Below, piece after piece: positions 25,315-33,908 of a DNA stretch of 42,917 bases. The stretch covers positions 1 through 42,917 of the forward strand of contig JBJXFP010000094.1 of the NCBI GenBank assembly GCA_046155615.1. The letters are read 5' to 3'. Source of the DNA: JANNVZ01 sp046155615 (lineage in GTDB: Bacteria; Bacteroidota; Bacteroidia; Flavobacteriales_D; Sanyastnellaceae). Both the position numbers and the translations under genes were made by a program. The notes under the pieces were generated by a model. It saw only the letters and a list, made by a program, of their open reading frames with translations. It made no database searches and was not told where the DNA came from. Within the stretch, counting starts at the first letter, position 1; each line of letters begins with the position of its first letter.

Positions 25315-25388
25315 AGAAAAAGAAAACCGCCTTGTGTTGGGAGCAAAGAATTGTCTTAGTAGCAAGGCGGCCCTCCACCCTATTTCGT
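25315..25388. repeat. Hairpin cassette, copy 3
   Basis: Core begins 153 nt after copy 2 and differs from it at only two positions over about 73 nt. It ends about 26 nt from the stop codon of the HPt gene, so on the minus strand it is the first terminator-like structure after that gene. Confidence 0.85.
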
Positions 25389-25414
25389 TGGAATATGGGC
25401 CAGCCTTCTTTTGC

Positions 25415-25789
25415 TTAGGCAGCCATTCCCGGTCGTTCTAATTGTTCAGTTAGTTGCGAGTAAACTATTTGGCAGCTTTCTTTTACCCGTATTACCAGAC
25501 TGGGTAGTTGGTCAAGATTTCGCAGGTGTTTGCTGTCTTGCTCTATCTGCAATATGTCTTGCTCCATGTCTTTGATGCCGAGCATAGACACAGAACTCTT
25601 AGCCTTGTGAGCCAAAGGGTGCAGTGACAGCGGTTCGTTCTTACGAACACACTCTTCCATTTCTTTGATGTAATTGGGGACTTGTTGGAGAAACAGCCTG
25701 ATGATGTTGTTTATCATCTCCCTGTTGCCCTGAAAGACCTGGTTGAGATACGACAAGTCGTACCTTACGGTAGCAGTTTGCAGTTCCAT
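25415..25789 (-). CDS. HPt (histidine phosphotransfer) domain protein
   Basis: A 124-aa protein made of a single HPt four-helix domain. The phospho-accepting histidine is H61 in LAHKAKSSVSMLG, with the usual H-x-x-K and small residues after it. The start is ATG 25789; an in-frame upstream start at 25828 would add 13 residues unlike the family. HPt proteins carry phosphate between the receiver domain of a hybrid kinase and a response regulator. No kinase or regulator is adjacent; the hybrid kinases at 34961-39365, which have no HPt domain of their own, are possible donors by inference. It lies divergently to galE. Confidence 0.85.
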   Translation of the reverse strand: MELQTATVRYDLSYLNQVFQGNREMINNIIRLFLQQVPNYIKEMEECVRKNEPLSLHPLAHKAKSSVSMLGIKDMEQDILQIEQDSKHLRNLDQLPSLVIRVKESCQIVYSQLTEQLERPGMAA

Positions 25790-25954
25790 TGTGTTTAAGT
25801 TAGGTTGGTTAGGTAGCTTTAACCGCAAGTGTTTTCAGAAGGTTTCGTTTTTCAGAATAAAAATTTTACCTTCGAAAAAAATGGCCTGCAGCCAAAACTG
25901 CACTTCATACTTTCGGCCATCATCTGTGGTTTCATTGCAGAGCAGATATTTTTT

Positions 25955-26971
25955 ATGAATAAAATTATTGTTACAGGTGGCGCTGGTTTCATAGGCTCAC
26001 ACACCGTTGCCGAATTGGTGGCTGAGGGCTACATTCCTGTGATTATTGACAACTTTTCCAATAGTGATGAACGCGTGATAGCGGGACTTGCCACCATCAC
26101 CGGAACAGAACCTGTTCTCTACCGGGCCGACAGTTGCGATGTGGATGCACTTCGCAAAATTTTTCACGATGAGAAGCCAGCGGGCGTAATTCATTTTGCA
26201 GCTTACAAGGCAGTGCATGAGAGTGTGGCCGACCCACTCAGGTATTATCGAAACAATCTGTTGTCGTTAGTTGCATTGATGGAGGTGATGAATGAAACAG
26301 GCGTCAGAGATTTGGTTTTCAGCAGCAGTTGTACGGTGTATGGCGAGCCTGATGTGAATCCGGTAACTGAACAGAGTCCGTTCAAGCAAGCTGTTTCGCC
26401 CTATGGCTATTCCAAACAGGTGTGCGAACAAATCATCAGAGACGCGCATCGGGCATCCAATCATTTGTCTGCTTCTATTCTGCGCTATTTCAATCCTGTT
26501 GGTGCTCACCCAACGGGACTCATTGGTGAGCTACCCTTCGGCACTCCCAACAATCTTGTGCCGTACATCACTCAAACTGCCGCAGGTATACGCAAGCAGC
26601 TTACGGTATTTGGCAATGATTACAATACGCCTGATGGCACCTGCATTCGCGATTATATACATGTAGTGGATTTGGCAAAGGCACATGTGAAGGCACTGCA
26701 ATGGCTCGAAAAGAATGCGGGAGCATGCGGGTATTTCAACATCGGGCAGGGCCGTGGAGACAGCGTATTGGATGTAATAAAGGCTTTTGAAAAATGTACA
26801 GGCCTGTCGTTGAACTATAGCATTGGCCCACGCAGACCGGGAGATGTGGAGCGCGTGTGGGCCGATGTGAGCAAAGCCGGCAACGTGCTTGGCTGGAGCA
26901 CTCAGCTTACCCTGCAAGATGCCATGCGCGATGCATGGAATTGGCAACTGCAACTATCCAATATGACTTAG
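25955..26971 (+). CDS. galE: UDP-glucose 4-epimerase
   Basis: Interconverts UDP-glucose and UDP-galactose (or the GlcNAc forms), supplying sugars for polysaccharide. From ATG 25955 it is 338 aa, the exact length of well-known GalE proteins; the open frame upstream (to 25829) is non-coding. Short-chain dehydrogenase features: NAD-binding TGGAGFIGSH (about 6-15), SSSCTVYG with the catalytic Ser/Thr, and the YGYSK motif (Y-x-x-x-K, about 149-153). GalE-specific IRDYIHVVDLA and the C-terminal RRPGDVERVWAD are present. A TACCTTCG word at 25867-25874 could be the -7. It faces the exopolysaccharide operon and may feed it. Confidence 0.95.
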   Translation: MNKIIVTGGAGFIGSHTVAELVAEGYIPVIIDNFSNSDERVIAGLATITGTEPVLYRADSCDVDALRKIFHDEKPAGVIHFAAYKAVHESVADPLRYYRNNLLSLVALMEVMNETGVRDLVFSSSCTVYGEPDVNPVTEQSPFKQAVSPYGYSKQVCEQIIRDAHRASNHLSASILRYFNPVGAHPTGLIGELPFGTPNNLVPYITQTAAGIRKQLTVFGNDYNTPDGTCIRDYIHVVDLAKAHVKALQWLEKNAGACGYFNIGQGRGDSVLDVIKAFEKCTGLSLNYSIGPRRPGDVERVWADVSKAGNVLGWSTQLTLQDAMRDAWNWQLQLSNMT

Positions 26972-26996
26972 TCCGGAGGAGAAAGGTATCGACAGT

Positions 26997-27938
26997 TTAG
27001 GGTGATGCCGGGGCAGGCAACTTTAGATCATAGCTTTTTTTCTCTTTGTTCTTAAGAGAATTTTGGCGCAACCAGGGGTTCAGTAGTTTCAATTCTTTGT
27101 ATGTAATGTTGAATGACTTGGCAAATACTGCCAGATCAGTGATTGAGCTATCCACAGTGATTGTGCGCACATCAAGCGGCTCATATAAATCAGCCGGGCG
27201 TATAACGAAGCCATACTTGTCCGCATTGTTACAAATTTCTTTCATCGCAAGAATGCGATAAACATATCGTCCGGTTTCTTCATTCAGCAGCAAGTCCCAA
27301 TACGTGTTTTCTTTTTGTTTTTCCATTTGACGAATAGGGCCACCAATGCCCATGTTGTAGCTGGCTGCCGCCATGGCCCAGCTTCCATATTGGTCGTATG
27401 CATCCTTCAGATAGTGACAAGCGGCCTGAGTGCTTTTCTCCACATGGTATCGTTCATCTATCTGGTCGTTGGCTTCCAATCCATAGCTCTTGGCTGTCTC
27501 TTCCATGAATTGCCAATATCCGCTTGCACCTGCGGGCGACACAACGTTGGTAAGTCCACTCTCTATCAGTGCAAGGTATTTGAAATCGTCAGGAATACCA
27601 TTGGCCTTAAGAATAGGTTCGATAACAGGAAACCAGCGGGTGGCGCGTTTAACGCAAAGTAGCGTATTGCTGTGCCAATAAGTATTCACCAACAGTTCGC
27701 GGTCGAGTTTCTCGCGCACATCCCATTGGTTGAGCGGAACATTTTCACCTGCAAAGTCCATTTTCTCCGGCAACGGCAAGGAGTAAATGCGATAACGCTC
27801 ACTTATTTGTTCGCTGTAGTGTTTGTTCTCTTCAGCCGTGGGCTTTTGCTTTTGCATAAAGCTGAAAAGTGCCAGCACCACTACGGCTGATGCAATGCCT
27901 ACCAGCACACTCAGTGCGATTACTTTTTTCGGAATCAT
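26997..27938 (-). CDS. Membrane-anchored lytic transglycosylase (SLT domain)
   Basis: Cleaves peptidoglycan glycan strands between MurNAc and GlcNAc, leaving anhydro ends. From ATG 27938 the protein is 313 aa with one N-terminal transmembrane anchor (IALSVLVGIASAVVVLALFS). The SLT catalytic domain (about 95-245) has ALIESGLTNVVSPAGASGYW with the catalytic Glu in IES, then the QFM...TAKSYGL and AAASYNMG motifs. The last 60 residues resemble a LysM-like segment (LAVFAKSFNITYKELKLLNP). Its start overlaps the stop of the WecA-like gene as ATGA, so it is coupled to the exopolysaccharide operon, perhaps opening the wall for the export channel. Confidence 0.88.
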   Translation of the reverse strand: MIPKKVIALSVLVGIASAVVVLALFSFMQKQKPTAEENKHYSEQISERYRIYSLPLPEKMDFAGENVPLNQWDVREKLDRELLVNTYWHSNTLLCVKRATRWFPVIEPILKANGIPDDFKYLALIESGLTNVVSPAGASGYWQFMEETAKSYGLEANDQIDERYHVEKSTQAACHYLKDAYDQYGSWAMAAASYNMGIGGPIRQMEKQKENTYWDLLLNEETGRYVYRILAMKEICNNADKYGFVIRPADLYEPLDVRTITVDSSITDLAVFAKSFNITYKELKLLNPWLRQNSLKNKEKKSYDLKLPAPASP

Positions 27939-29056
27939 TTCTTGATGTATGAGTATTTGCCTTTGCGCAAATTTCTGAAAGAGATGAGGAGCATGGTGAG
28001 GAAATAGGCGCAACTTGGGAACAGATAAATGATGATATGCCACTTAAAAAATTTTCCACCTAATCCGTATGGTGCTGCTTCACTAAGAAAAAAACCGATT
28101 ATGACTTGACAAATGCCAAATACAAACAGGATGACACAAATTTTTGTTGGCGATAGTCCAATATAATTCAAGTTGTGCGTGGTGTGATCACAACCGCCTT
28201 GCGTTGGCGAAGCCCCATGTCGCCATCTGTTGAATACTACTACTGCGGTATCGGTAAGGAAAATGGAACACAACGACACCGTGAGAATCAACTCAAGCGC
28301 ACCAATTGGAATATGATCGTTGAAACAATGTACACTGCCCACCAGAGCTGCTTGATCAACAAACTCTGTTTGGTCACATCGATTCATGAGCAAAATGGAT
28401 AGCACGCACAGATAACCAAGAAGCATGCTTCCTGAATCTCCCATATATACTTTGGCGGGATTCCAATTCAACATGAGAAAGCCAAGAAGTACCAGGGCCA
28501 TTCCACAAAACATAACCATACATACCATATTGTGGTGCAATCCTCCGGCTATCATGACCGGAAAGACAGCCACCACCGCAGCGCCATCCATGTTGTCAAT
28601 CATATTGACGGAATTCATGAATGCAACAACGATCAAAAATGTGGCAGCTTTGTTCAGAATCAATTCAAGTAGTGTATTGCCTTCCGAAATGAAGCTGAAA
28701 AAATGAAAATGGTAATGGCTGAACATGAACACCGTTGCCACCAGCAGTTGCCCTATGAACTTTTTAGAAACAGAAATTCTTTTTATATCGTCCCATAGAC
28801 CGATGCCAAATGCCAGGCTGCCGCACAACAGAAAGACCATCGGATCATTGCAGCCAAGCTGGCCATCAATAAAACATACGCCAATAGAAAAAACGAAGTA
28901 GAGGTAAAAGACAATACCACCTACTGTTGGTTTCAATTCGGCACTCCATCGGTTCTTTAAGTCTTGCTGTTTGCTTCTGGTGCCAAGGGCAGGTAGCCAA
29001 TACTTAAGGCCTGCAGTTAGACCAAAACCTACAAGGATGACTATGAGAAGTCCCAT
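27935..29056 (-). CDS. WecA/TagO-type polyprenyl-phosphate sugar-1-phosphate transferase
   Basis: A 373-aa integral membrane enzyme of the MraY/WecA superfamily, which joins a sugar-1-phosphate (usually GlcNAc-1-P) from a UDP-sugar to undecaprenyl phosphate, starting a glycan on the lipid carrier. About ten helices; conserved loops: KPTVGG (about 43-48), GLWDDIKR (about 87-94), NMIDNMDGAA (about 149-158), KVYMGDSGSM (about 206-215) and the sugar-specificity loop HGASPTQGGCDHTTHNL (about 285-301), with the final DHTTH in the place of the DHxxH of WecA. ATG 29056 overlaps the rfbC stop by one base (TGATG). Probably the initiating transferase of the exopolysaccharide. Confidence 0.9.
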   Translation of the reverse strand: MGLLIVILVGFGLTAGLKYWLPALGTRSKQQDLKNRWSAELKPTVGGIVFYLYFVFSIGVCFIDGQLGCNDPMVFLLCGSLAFGIGLWDDIKRISVSKKFIGQLLVATVFMFSHYHFHFFSFISEGNTLLELILNKAATFLIVVAFMNSVNMIDNMDGAAVVAVFPVMIAGGLHHNMVCMVMFCGMALVLLGFLMLNWNPAKVYMGDSGSMLLGYLCVLSILLMNRCDQTEFVDQAALVGSVHCFNDHIPIGALELILTVSLCSIFLTDTAVVVFNRWRHGASPTQGGCDHTTHNLNYIGLSPTKICVILFVFGICQVIIGFFLSEAAPYGLGGKFFKWHIIIYLFPSCAYFLTMLLISFRNLRKGKYSYIKK

Positions 29057-29604
29057 CAAAAGAAGTCTGCATCCAAGTTACCCAATGAACTTCCTTCTAA
29101 ATCTTTTTTGGACAACACCGGATTCTTTGCTTGCCAATCGATACCCACTAGCGGATCATTCCAAAGCAGGATGCGCTCATACTCTGGTGCATAGTAGTTG
29201 CTGCACTTGTATGTGAAAATGGTATTGTCTTCCAGCACAAGAAAGCCATGTGCAAAACCTTCAGGCACGAAGAGCTGCGTCTTGCTCTCTGCATCCAATT
29301 TTATTTTGAAGTGTTGTCCGTATGTGGGTTGTGATTTGCGCAAGTCCACCACCACATCCAACACGCTGCCAAGTGATACGCGTATGAGTTTGGCCATGGC
29401 TTTGGGCGGTACCTGAAAATGCATGCCTCTCAACACATGCTTGTGGCTCATGCTTTCGTTGTCCTGAACGAAGGTGTAGTTGAGTCCGGTTTCAATTCTA
29501 AATCTCGCCTCGCTGAAGGGTTCAAAAAAGAAACCTCTTTCATCCTCGTACACACGGGGATGTATGATTAGTAAATCTTTGAATGTCGTTGTTTCAATTT
29601 TCAT
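29056..29604 (-). CDS. rfbC: dTDP-4-dehydrorhamnose 3,5-epimerase
   Basis: Third enzyme of dTDP-L-rhamnose synthesis, epimerising C3 and C5 of the 4-keto sugar. At 182 aa from ATG 29604 it is the usual length of this cupin-fold enzyme. Motifs: DERGFFFEPF (about 21-30), NESMSHKHVLRGMHFQVPP with the catalytic His of RGMHFQ, VDLRKSQPTYG, and FVPEGFAHGFLVLED. The other rhamnose genes (rfbA, B, D) are not in the window, so either they lie elsewhere or the product is another deoxysugar. It is within the exopolysaccharide operon, 87 nt after the tyrosine kinase gene. Confidence 0.93.
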   Translation of the reverse strand: MKIETTTFKDLLIIHPRVYEDERGFFFEPFSEARFRIETGLNYTFVQDNESMSHKHVLRGMHFQVPPKAMAKLIRVSLGSVLDVVVDLRKSQPTYGQHFKIKLDAESKTQLFVPEGFAHGFLVLEDNTIFTYKCSNYYAPEYERILLWNDPLVGIDWQAKNPVLSKKDLEGSSLGNLDADFF

Positions 29605-29691
29605 GGTGTGGAGCAAGTCTCAACCTTGCAGCGTTTACATATGTGATGCAAAACGGTGTGAGTGTTGTCTTTGATGAGAGCTGTTCATTTG

Positions 29692-32127
29692 TCATTTGCT
29701 GCGTGAGAACATTCTGCTGAAAAATCCTTTTTGCTTGACTATGCCTTTTTCATCGTAATAACCAGCGCCACCATAGCCGTATCCATAACCATATCCATAG
29801 CCGTAGCTGTAGTTGTACGAGTATTTATTTCGGTCAAGGTCCACCCCATTCAGCACCACCGATAATTGAATTTTGTTCTCGTTAATTAGTTTGTCTGCTA
29901 CATGCACAAATTGTTTTTTGCTGTAGTCAGCCCGGAAGATGTAAAGTGGATAATCTGCACGTTGAAGTAGCGATACTGCGTCAGTAACGAGACCAGCCGG
30001 TGGCGTATCCAACACTATGTAGTCATACCTATTCTTTAGTTCCTCCAAAAGTTCATTCATCTTTTCATTGATGATGAGTTCCGATGGATTGGGCGGAATA
30101 GGTCCTGCGGTGATGTAGTGCAGGTTTTCAAGGCTGCTTTTTCTGATGGCTGTATCAAAATTGCCGTGGCCTATAAGTAAGGTACTCATCCCTTCACTGT
30201 TCTCCACAGCGAAGCCTTTGTGGATTTTTGGTTTGCGCATATCGAGGTCGCACACTACTACACGCTTGCCGCTGAATGCCATGATGCCGGCAAGGTTTAG
30301 CGCTACAAACGTTTTTCCTTCGCCACTGATGGTACTCGTTACAGCTATCACCTTAGGGCCTGTTTTGTTATTCAGAAATTGCAGGTTGGTGCGCACACTG
30401 CGGAATGATTCGGCTATGAGCGAGCGCGGATTTTTGTCCACTATCAGCATACTTACCGGTATGTCCTCCTTGTATTTGGGAACTATGCCCAATGTGTTGA
30501 TACTTGCATTACTCAACTTCACTACTTCGTTGAGTGTGGTGATGTTGTTGTGCAGTAGATAGCGCAACGCGATGATGAGAAATCCAATAAGCAAACCTGA
30601 CAGAATGAAGGTGAGCAATACCATATTTCTGCGTGGCGACACAGGAATGCTTGGTGTACGAGCTTCTTCCAGTATCTGGTTGTTACTTACAAAACCTTCT
30701 TTGGATATTTTGTACTCTATACTCTTCTCCAGCAGCAGTGTGTAATACTTCTCGTTGATGGTGAACAGGCGTTGCAGTCTGGCATACTCCAACTCTTTTT
30801 GCGGAATGTTGTAGTAAGTACCTTCAGTGCTATTCATCTTTTCACTAAGGCCATCTTTCCGGTCGCTCAATTGGTCGCGCAACGCGCTTATGGTTTGCAA
30901 TATCAAATCTTTCTGAATGCCAATCTGATACTCCAGAGACTTGATGCGATCGTTGTCTTTGGTTACTGTATAGAGTGCTTCTTCTCGGTCCACAATCAGC
31001 TCATGCAACTTGTCCAACATCTTGCTGAGCGAGGTTTCATACTTGCTGCCAGCCACCAATGGTATCAGGTTGTAAATCTCTACATCATTGCTGCTTTTGC
31101 GCGTCAGTTTTTCTACTTCGTTCAGCAGGCGCTCTTCTATTTCTATCTGTATGATGTCGTGTTCAAACTCGCTTATCCGGTTCAGATACACTTCGCTTAC
31201 ACTTTCTAAGTTGTTGATTTTGTTTTCCTGCTTGTATCGGTTCAGTTGAATTTCACTTTGCTTCAGCCTGTTGTACACCGTGTCTATCTGCTCATCTAAG
31301 AAGTCGAGCACGTTGTCATCACTCTTTCTTCTTTTTTCTAAATCAAAAAGCAAAAATTCGTTGCTGTGAACTTTTACAAAATCGCGCGCTATGTATGGAT
31401 TGTTATCGTTAAAGCTGACTTCGAGTGTTTTGGCAGTGTTGTTCAATATGCGCACATTCAGTTGGTCGAAGAAGCGATTGGTTATGGTGGTGATGTTGTT
31501 GATCACAAAATACAGTTCGTAGTCATCATCATTTTTCTTCAACTGTTCCCAGTCCGATATTGAAACTATAATCTTGAAGTCAGCGGTAACTATTTCTTGA
31601 CCTATAGGCTGGTTATTCAATTGCTGGCCATCATATTGGATGCTGACAGAGCCTGGTCCGCTGAAGGCAATGTTGATTGGCTTGTCCTGCCATTGCGGAT
31701 TGGTTAATTCAATCAGATCAATTTTGTAAGGCGAAGAGAGATAATGTTCAGTAGTCAGTATTTGTCCTTTGGCGAAATAGCTCACTTTTAAAGGCAGCTG
31801 CTTCACAGTGCGAAGTATCAAAAGTTTGGATCGGAGCAATTCGACTTTAGCTTCCGGCTTGCTGCCTTCTTCGCTGCTTTCAACCTTCAGAATTTTTGTG
31901 GCGTTGTCATCTTCGGCCAATTGCACCACACTGCGCGCTTCATATTTGGGTGGCGTATAGCGCAAATACAAAAATGCTATCGTGCCGGCCAAAGCCAGAC
32001 AAATAATAACCCACAACAAAGATTTGCGAAGTATGTATATGAATAGCCCGAGATCGAACTCGTTGCTGAAATTGGTAAGGCGATCTTTATAGTCCTTGAG
32101 GTTTTGTATTTCGCCTTGTTCCATCAT
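29692..32127 (-). CDS. wzc: Wzc-type polysaccharide co-polymerase with BY-kinase domain
   Basis: An 811-aa inner-membrane protein that controls polymer length and export and autophosphorylates on tyrosine. A first transmembrane helix (LLWVIICLALAGTIAFLYL) opens the Wzz-like periplasmic domain, which includes long coiled-coil stretches (about 260-460); a second helix lies near 505-530. The cytoplasmic kinase has Walker A TISGEGKTFVALN, Walker A' VVCDLDMRKPK and Walker B YIVLDTPPAG. Near the C-terminus is a tyrosine cluster with alternating Tyr-Gly, the autophosphorylation tail. An upstream GTG (32133) is in frame; ATG 32127 is preferred. The partner Wza is encoded just before. Confidence 0.94.
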   Translation of the reverse strand: MMEQGEIQNLKDYKDRLTNFSNEFDLGLFIYILRKSLLWVIICLALAGTIAFLYLRYTPPKYEARSVVQLAEDDNATKILKVESSEEGSKPEAKVELLRSKLLILRTVKQLPLKVSYFAKGQILTTEHYLSSPYKIDLIELTNPQWQDKPINIAFSGPGSVSIQYDGQQLNNQPIGQEIVTADFKIIVSISDWEQLKKNDDDYELYFVINNITTITNRFFDQLNVRILNNTAKTLEVSFNDNNPYIARDFVKVHSNEFLLFDLEKRRKSDDNVLDFLDEQIDTVYNRLKQSEIQLNRYKQENKINNLESVSEVYLNRISEFEHDIIQIEIEERLLNEVEKLTRKSSNDVEIYNLIPLVAGSKYETSLSKMLDKLHELIVDREEALYTVTKDNDRIKSLEYQIGIQKDLILQTISALRDQLSDRKDGLSEKMNSTEGTYYNIPQKELEYARLQRLFTINEKYYTLLLEKSIEYKISKEGFVSNNQILEEARTPSIPVSPRRNMVLLTFILSGLLIGFLIIALRYLLHNNITTLNEVVKLSNASINTLGIVPKYKEDIPVSMLIVDKNPRSLIAESFRSVRTNLQFLNNKTGPKVIAVTSTISGEGKTFVALNLAGIMAFSGKRVVVCDLDMRKPKIHKGFAVENSEGMSTLLIGHGNFDTAIRKSSLENLHYITAGPIPPNPSELIINEKMNELLEELKNRYDYIVLDTPPAGLVTDAVSLLQRADYPLYIFRADYSKKQFVHVADKLINENKIQLSVVLNGVDLDRNKYSYNYSYGYGYGYGYGYGGAGYYDEKGIVKQKGFFSRMFSRSK

Positions 32128-32163
32128 GGGCACTTAGAGTTGAGATAATGGCATAGCAGAAGA

Positions 32164-32928
32164 TTAGAACAATCGGGCAACAATTCCATAAGTAATTACC
32201 AAGCTGGAAATAACTGAGGTGAATGGCTGAACATCTTGCAATAATTCCCTGCCTATTTGTGGTGTAGGTGTGATATAGATGATGTCTCCCGCCTGCACGC
32301 TCATGTTCGCATATTTTATTCCATCAATGGTGGAGAGGTCAATGAGATATACTTGTTGTTCTGTGGCCACTTTCCGTATCAGTTTTATTTGAGAAACATC
32401 AGCCATGTCCTGACCACCACCGGCCAGTGCAATGGCTTCTATTATGTTGATGTTGTTATTATCCAATGGCACCACTTCGCCCTTGGCACCGCTGCCGGTA
32501 AATACAATGCATCGTCTGTTCAGCACACGCACAATAGCATAAGGATTTCTAAACTGAAAGGCATAAAGTTCCTCCAACAAATCCTGTAATTCCTTCACGG
32601 TATATCCCACCACGTATTTGCGACCAATAACGGGAAACTCGACATAACCCTCAGCATCCACGGTGAATGTGAAATCGCGTGAGCCTCCATACTTCGGTGT
32701 TTCCAGATCGCTGGTAGTAAACTGAAGCATCAATGCACCATCGTTAGTGTAAAGGTCGAAGGCCATCACATCAGATGCTGCGATACGGTATTCAATGCTG
32801 GTGCTGTCCAACACTGGCTGGTCAAATACATACTCCTTGTCGGTACGAAACATAAAATCTCTGTTGATGGTGCATGAACTGATGAGCAGTGACCCCACGG
32901 CCAGCACACAAAGCAATCGGTTGAGCAT
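32164..32928 (-). CDS. wza: Polysaccharide export outer-membrane lipoprotein (Wza-like)
   Basis: A 254-aa outer-membrane lipoprotein (lipobox LISSC, cysteine about residue 19) that forms the export channel for capsule or exopolysaccharide. The Poly_export domain appears at about 40-150 (YRIAASDVMAFDLYTNDG, DAEGYVEFPVIGRKYVVGYT), followed by SLBB-type repeats (VFTGSGAKGEVVPLDNNNI, then IIEAIALAGGG). A short hydrophobic C-terminus (SVISSLVITYGIVARLF) may cross the outer membrane. The start is ATG 32928; an in-frame ATG at 32961 lies next to the -7 promoter element and would be upstream of the transcript. It heads the exopolysaccharide operon wza-wzc-rfbC-wecA-LT. Confidence 0.9.
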   Translation of the reverse strand: MLNRLLCVLAVGSLLISSCTINRDFMFRTDKEYVFDQPVLDSTSIEYRIAASDVMAFDLYTNDGALMLQFTTSDLETPKYGGSRDFTFTVDAEGYVEFPVIGRKYVVGYTVKELQDLLEELYAFQFRNPYAIVRVLNRRCIVFTGSGAKGEVVPLDNNNINIIEAIALAGGGQDMADVSQIKLIRKVATEQQVYLIDLSTIDGIKYANMSVQAGDIIYITPTPQIGRELLQDVQPFTSVISSLVITYGIVARLF

Positions 32929-32958
32929 ATTGGTTGGCTTAATCTGATGTATGACGGC

Positions 32959-32966
32959 CAAATGTA
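32959..32966 (-). promoter_or_regulatory. -7 element upstream of wza
   Basis: Exact minus-strand TACATTTG, 31 nt before the wza start. No TTG at the expected distance, so the -33 half is weak or replaced by an activator. Confidence 0.5.
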
Positions 32967-33023
32967 AGCAAGGTGGAGTACCAGCGCGGTGAGTGCATCT
33001 TTGTCACATTCTACTATGGAAGT

Positions 33024-33383
33024 ATGAAAAAGACTCTTGTACTTGGTGCTTCGTTGAATCCCTCGCGATATAGCCACCTTGCAGTGCAAAGCCTGCAAGC
33101 CGCAGGTGTGCCAGTTGTGGCGATTGGCTTGCGCAATGGAAGTATCGGCCAGACGCACATTGTTACCGGTAAGCCTTCATTGCAAGACATTCACACCATC
33201 ACACTATATATGAATGCAAACAATCAAAAGATGTGGTATGAATACATCTTTTCGCTAAACCCGAAGCGCATCATATTCAACCCCGGTGCTGAAAATGATG
33301 AACTGCAGAGCTTGGCAATGGCCAGAGGTATTGAAGCCACTGTAGGATGCACGTTGGTAATGCTGCGCACAGGTCAGTTTTGA
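33024..33383 (+). CDS. CoA-binding domain protein (YccU-like)
   Basis: A 119-aa single-domain protein with a Rossmann-type CoA-binding fold: KKTLVLGASLNPSRYSHLAV at the N-terminus (the GASxxPxRYS pattern), then IGLRNGSIG and FNPGAENDEL. Such proteins bind CoA or acyl-CoA, but their role is unresolved. The start is ATG 33024; the open frame begins earlier at 32973, overlapping the divergent wza promoter. It is followed after a few bases by a GNAT gene, and these may be cotranscribed with mltG. Confidence 0.87.
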   Translation: MKKTLVLGASLNPSRYSHLAVQSLQAAGVPVVAIGLRNGSIGQTHIVTGKPSLQDIHTITLYMNANNQKMWYEYIFSLNPKRIIFNPGAENDELQSLAMARGIEATVGCTLVMLRTGQF

Positions 33384-33413
33384 TACTTGCCTTTATTCGC
33401 AATTTTATTCTGC

Positions 33414-33908
33414 TTGAAGAAATACAAAACATACCTGCGAACGGTGAGCGAGCAAGATGTGGACCTGATGATGAAGTGGGAAAACAACCCCGAATTCTGG
33501 CCCCACAGCGCAAGTGCAGGCCCATTCACCCGCACCGAAGTTTTAGACTTTATTCGCGAGTGTACTGATTTGTACAGACACCTTCAGTGCCGCTATATCA
33601 TTGCTACTGATACTGATGGTGATGTGGGTGCATTGGATATTTTTGAATATGATGAAGCAAATAAAACCGCAGGTATGGGCATTATGATAGCTGAACCTGC
33701 CAACCGAAGGAAGGGCCTGGCGCGAGATGCAGTGCTACAATTCCTTGCGCTTGATGAGACACAAAGGAGCCTTAGGTTAGTGTGGTGTCTGGTAGATATA
33801 TCCAACCTGCCAAGTCAGGCACTCTTCACACATTGTGGATTCGCCATCAGTGGTACCAAATTGTACAAAGGGAAAGAGGCACTCAGATATACACGCTACG
33901 TGAAATGA
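33414..33908 (+). CDS. GNAT-family N-acetyltransferase
   Basis: A 164-aa acetyltransferase of the RimJ/RimL-like GNAT type (Acetyltransf_3): LRTVSEQDVDLMMKWENNPE at the N-terminus, IIATDTDGDVGALDIF, the acetyl-CoA loop EPANRRKGLARDAV (R/Q-x-x-G-x-G/A type), and NLPSQALFTHCGF near the end. The substrate is unknown. There is no ATG before the conserved part: TTG at 33414 gives a start two residues before KYKTYLR; a TTG at 33387 would add a hydrophobic stub. Its stop overlaps the mltG start. Confidence 0.85.
   Translation: MKKYKTYLRTVSEQDVDLMMKWENNPEFWPHSASAGPFTRTEVLDFIRECTDLYRHLQCRYIIATDTDGDVGALDIFEYDEANKTAGMGIMIAEPANRRKGLARDAVLQFLALDETQRSLRLVWCLVDISNLPSQALFTHCGFAISGTKLYKGKEALRYTRYVK

Noticed and set aside
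25088..25441. 117-codon + strand frame through hairpin cassettes 2 and 3
   Set aside because: The repeated peptide results from the nucleotide repeat; stem pairing is preserved, and the frame is not kept in copy 1 (155-nt offset).
32973..33023. Longer N-terminus for the CoA-binding protein
   Set aside because: The family begins at the GASLNPSRYS strand; the extension overlaps the divergent wza promoter region.
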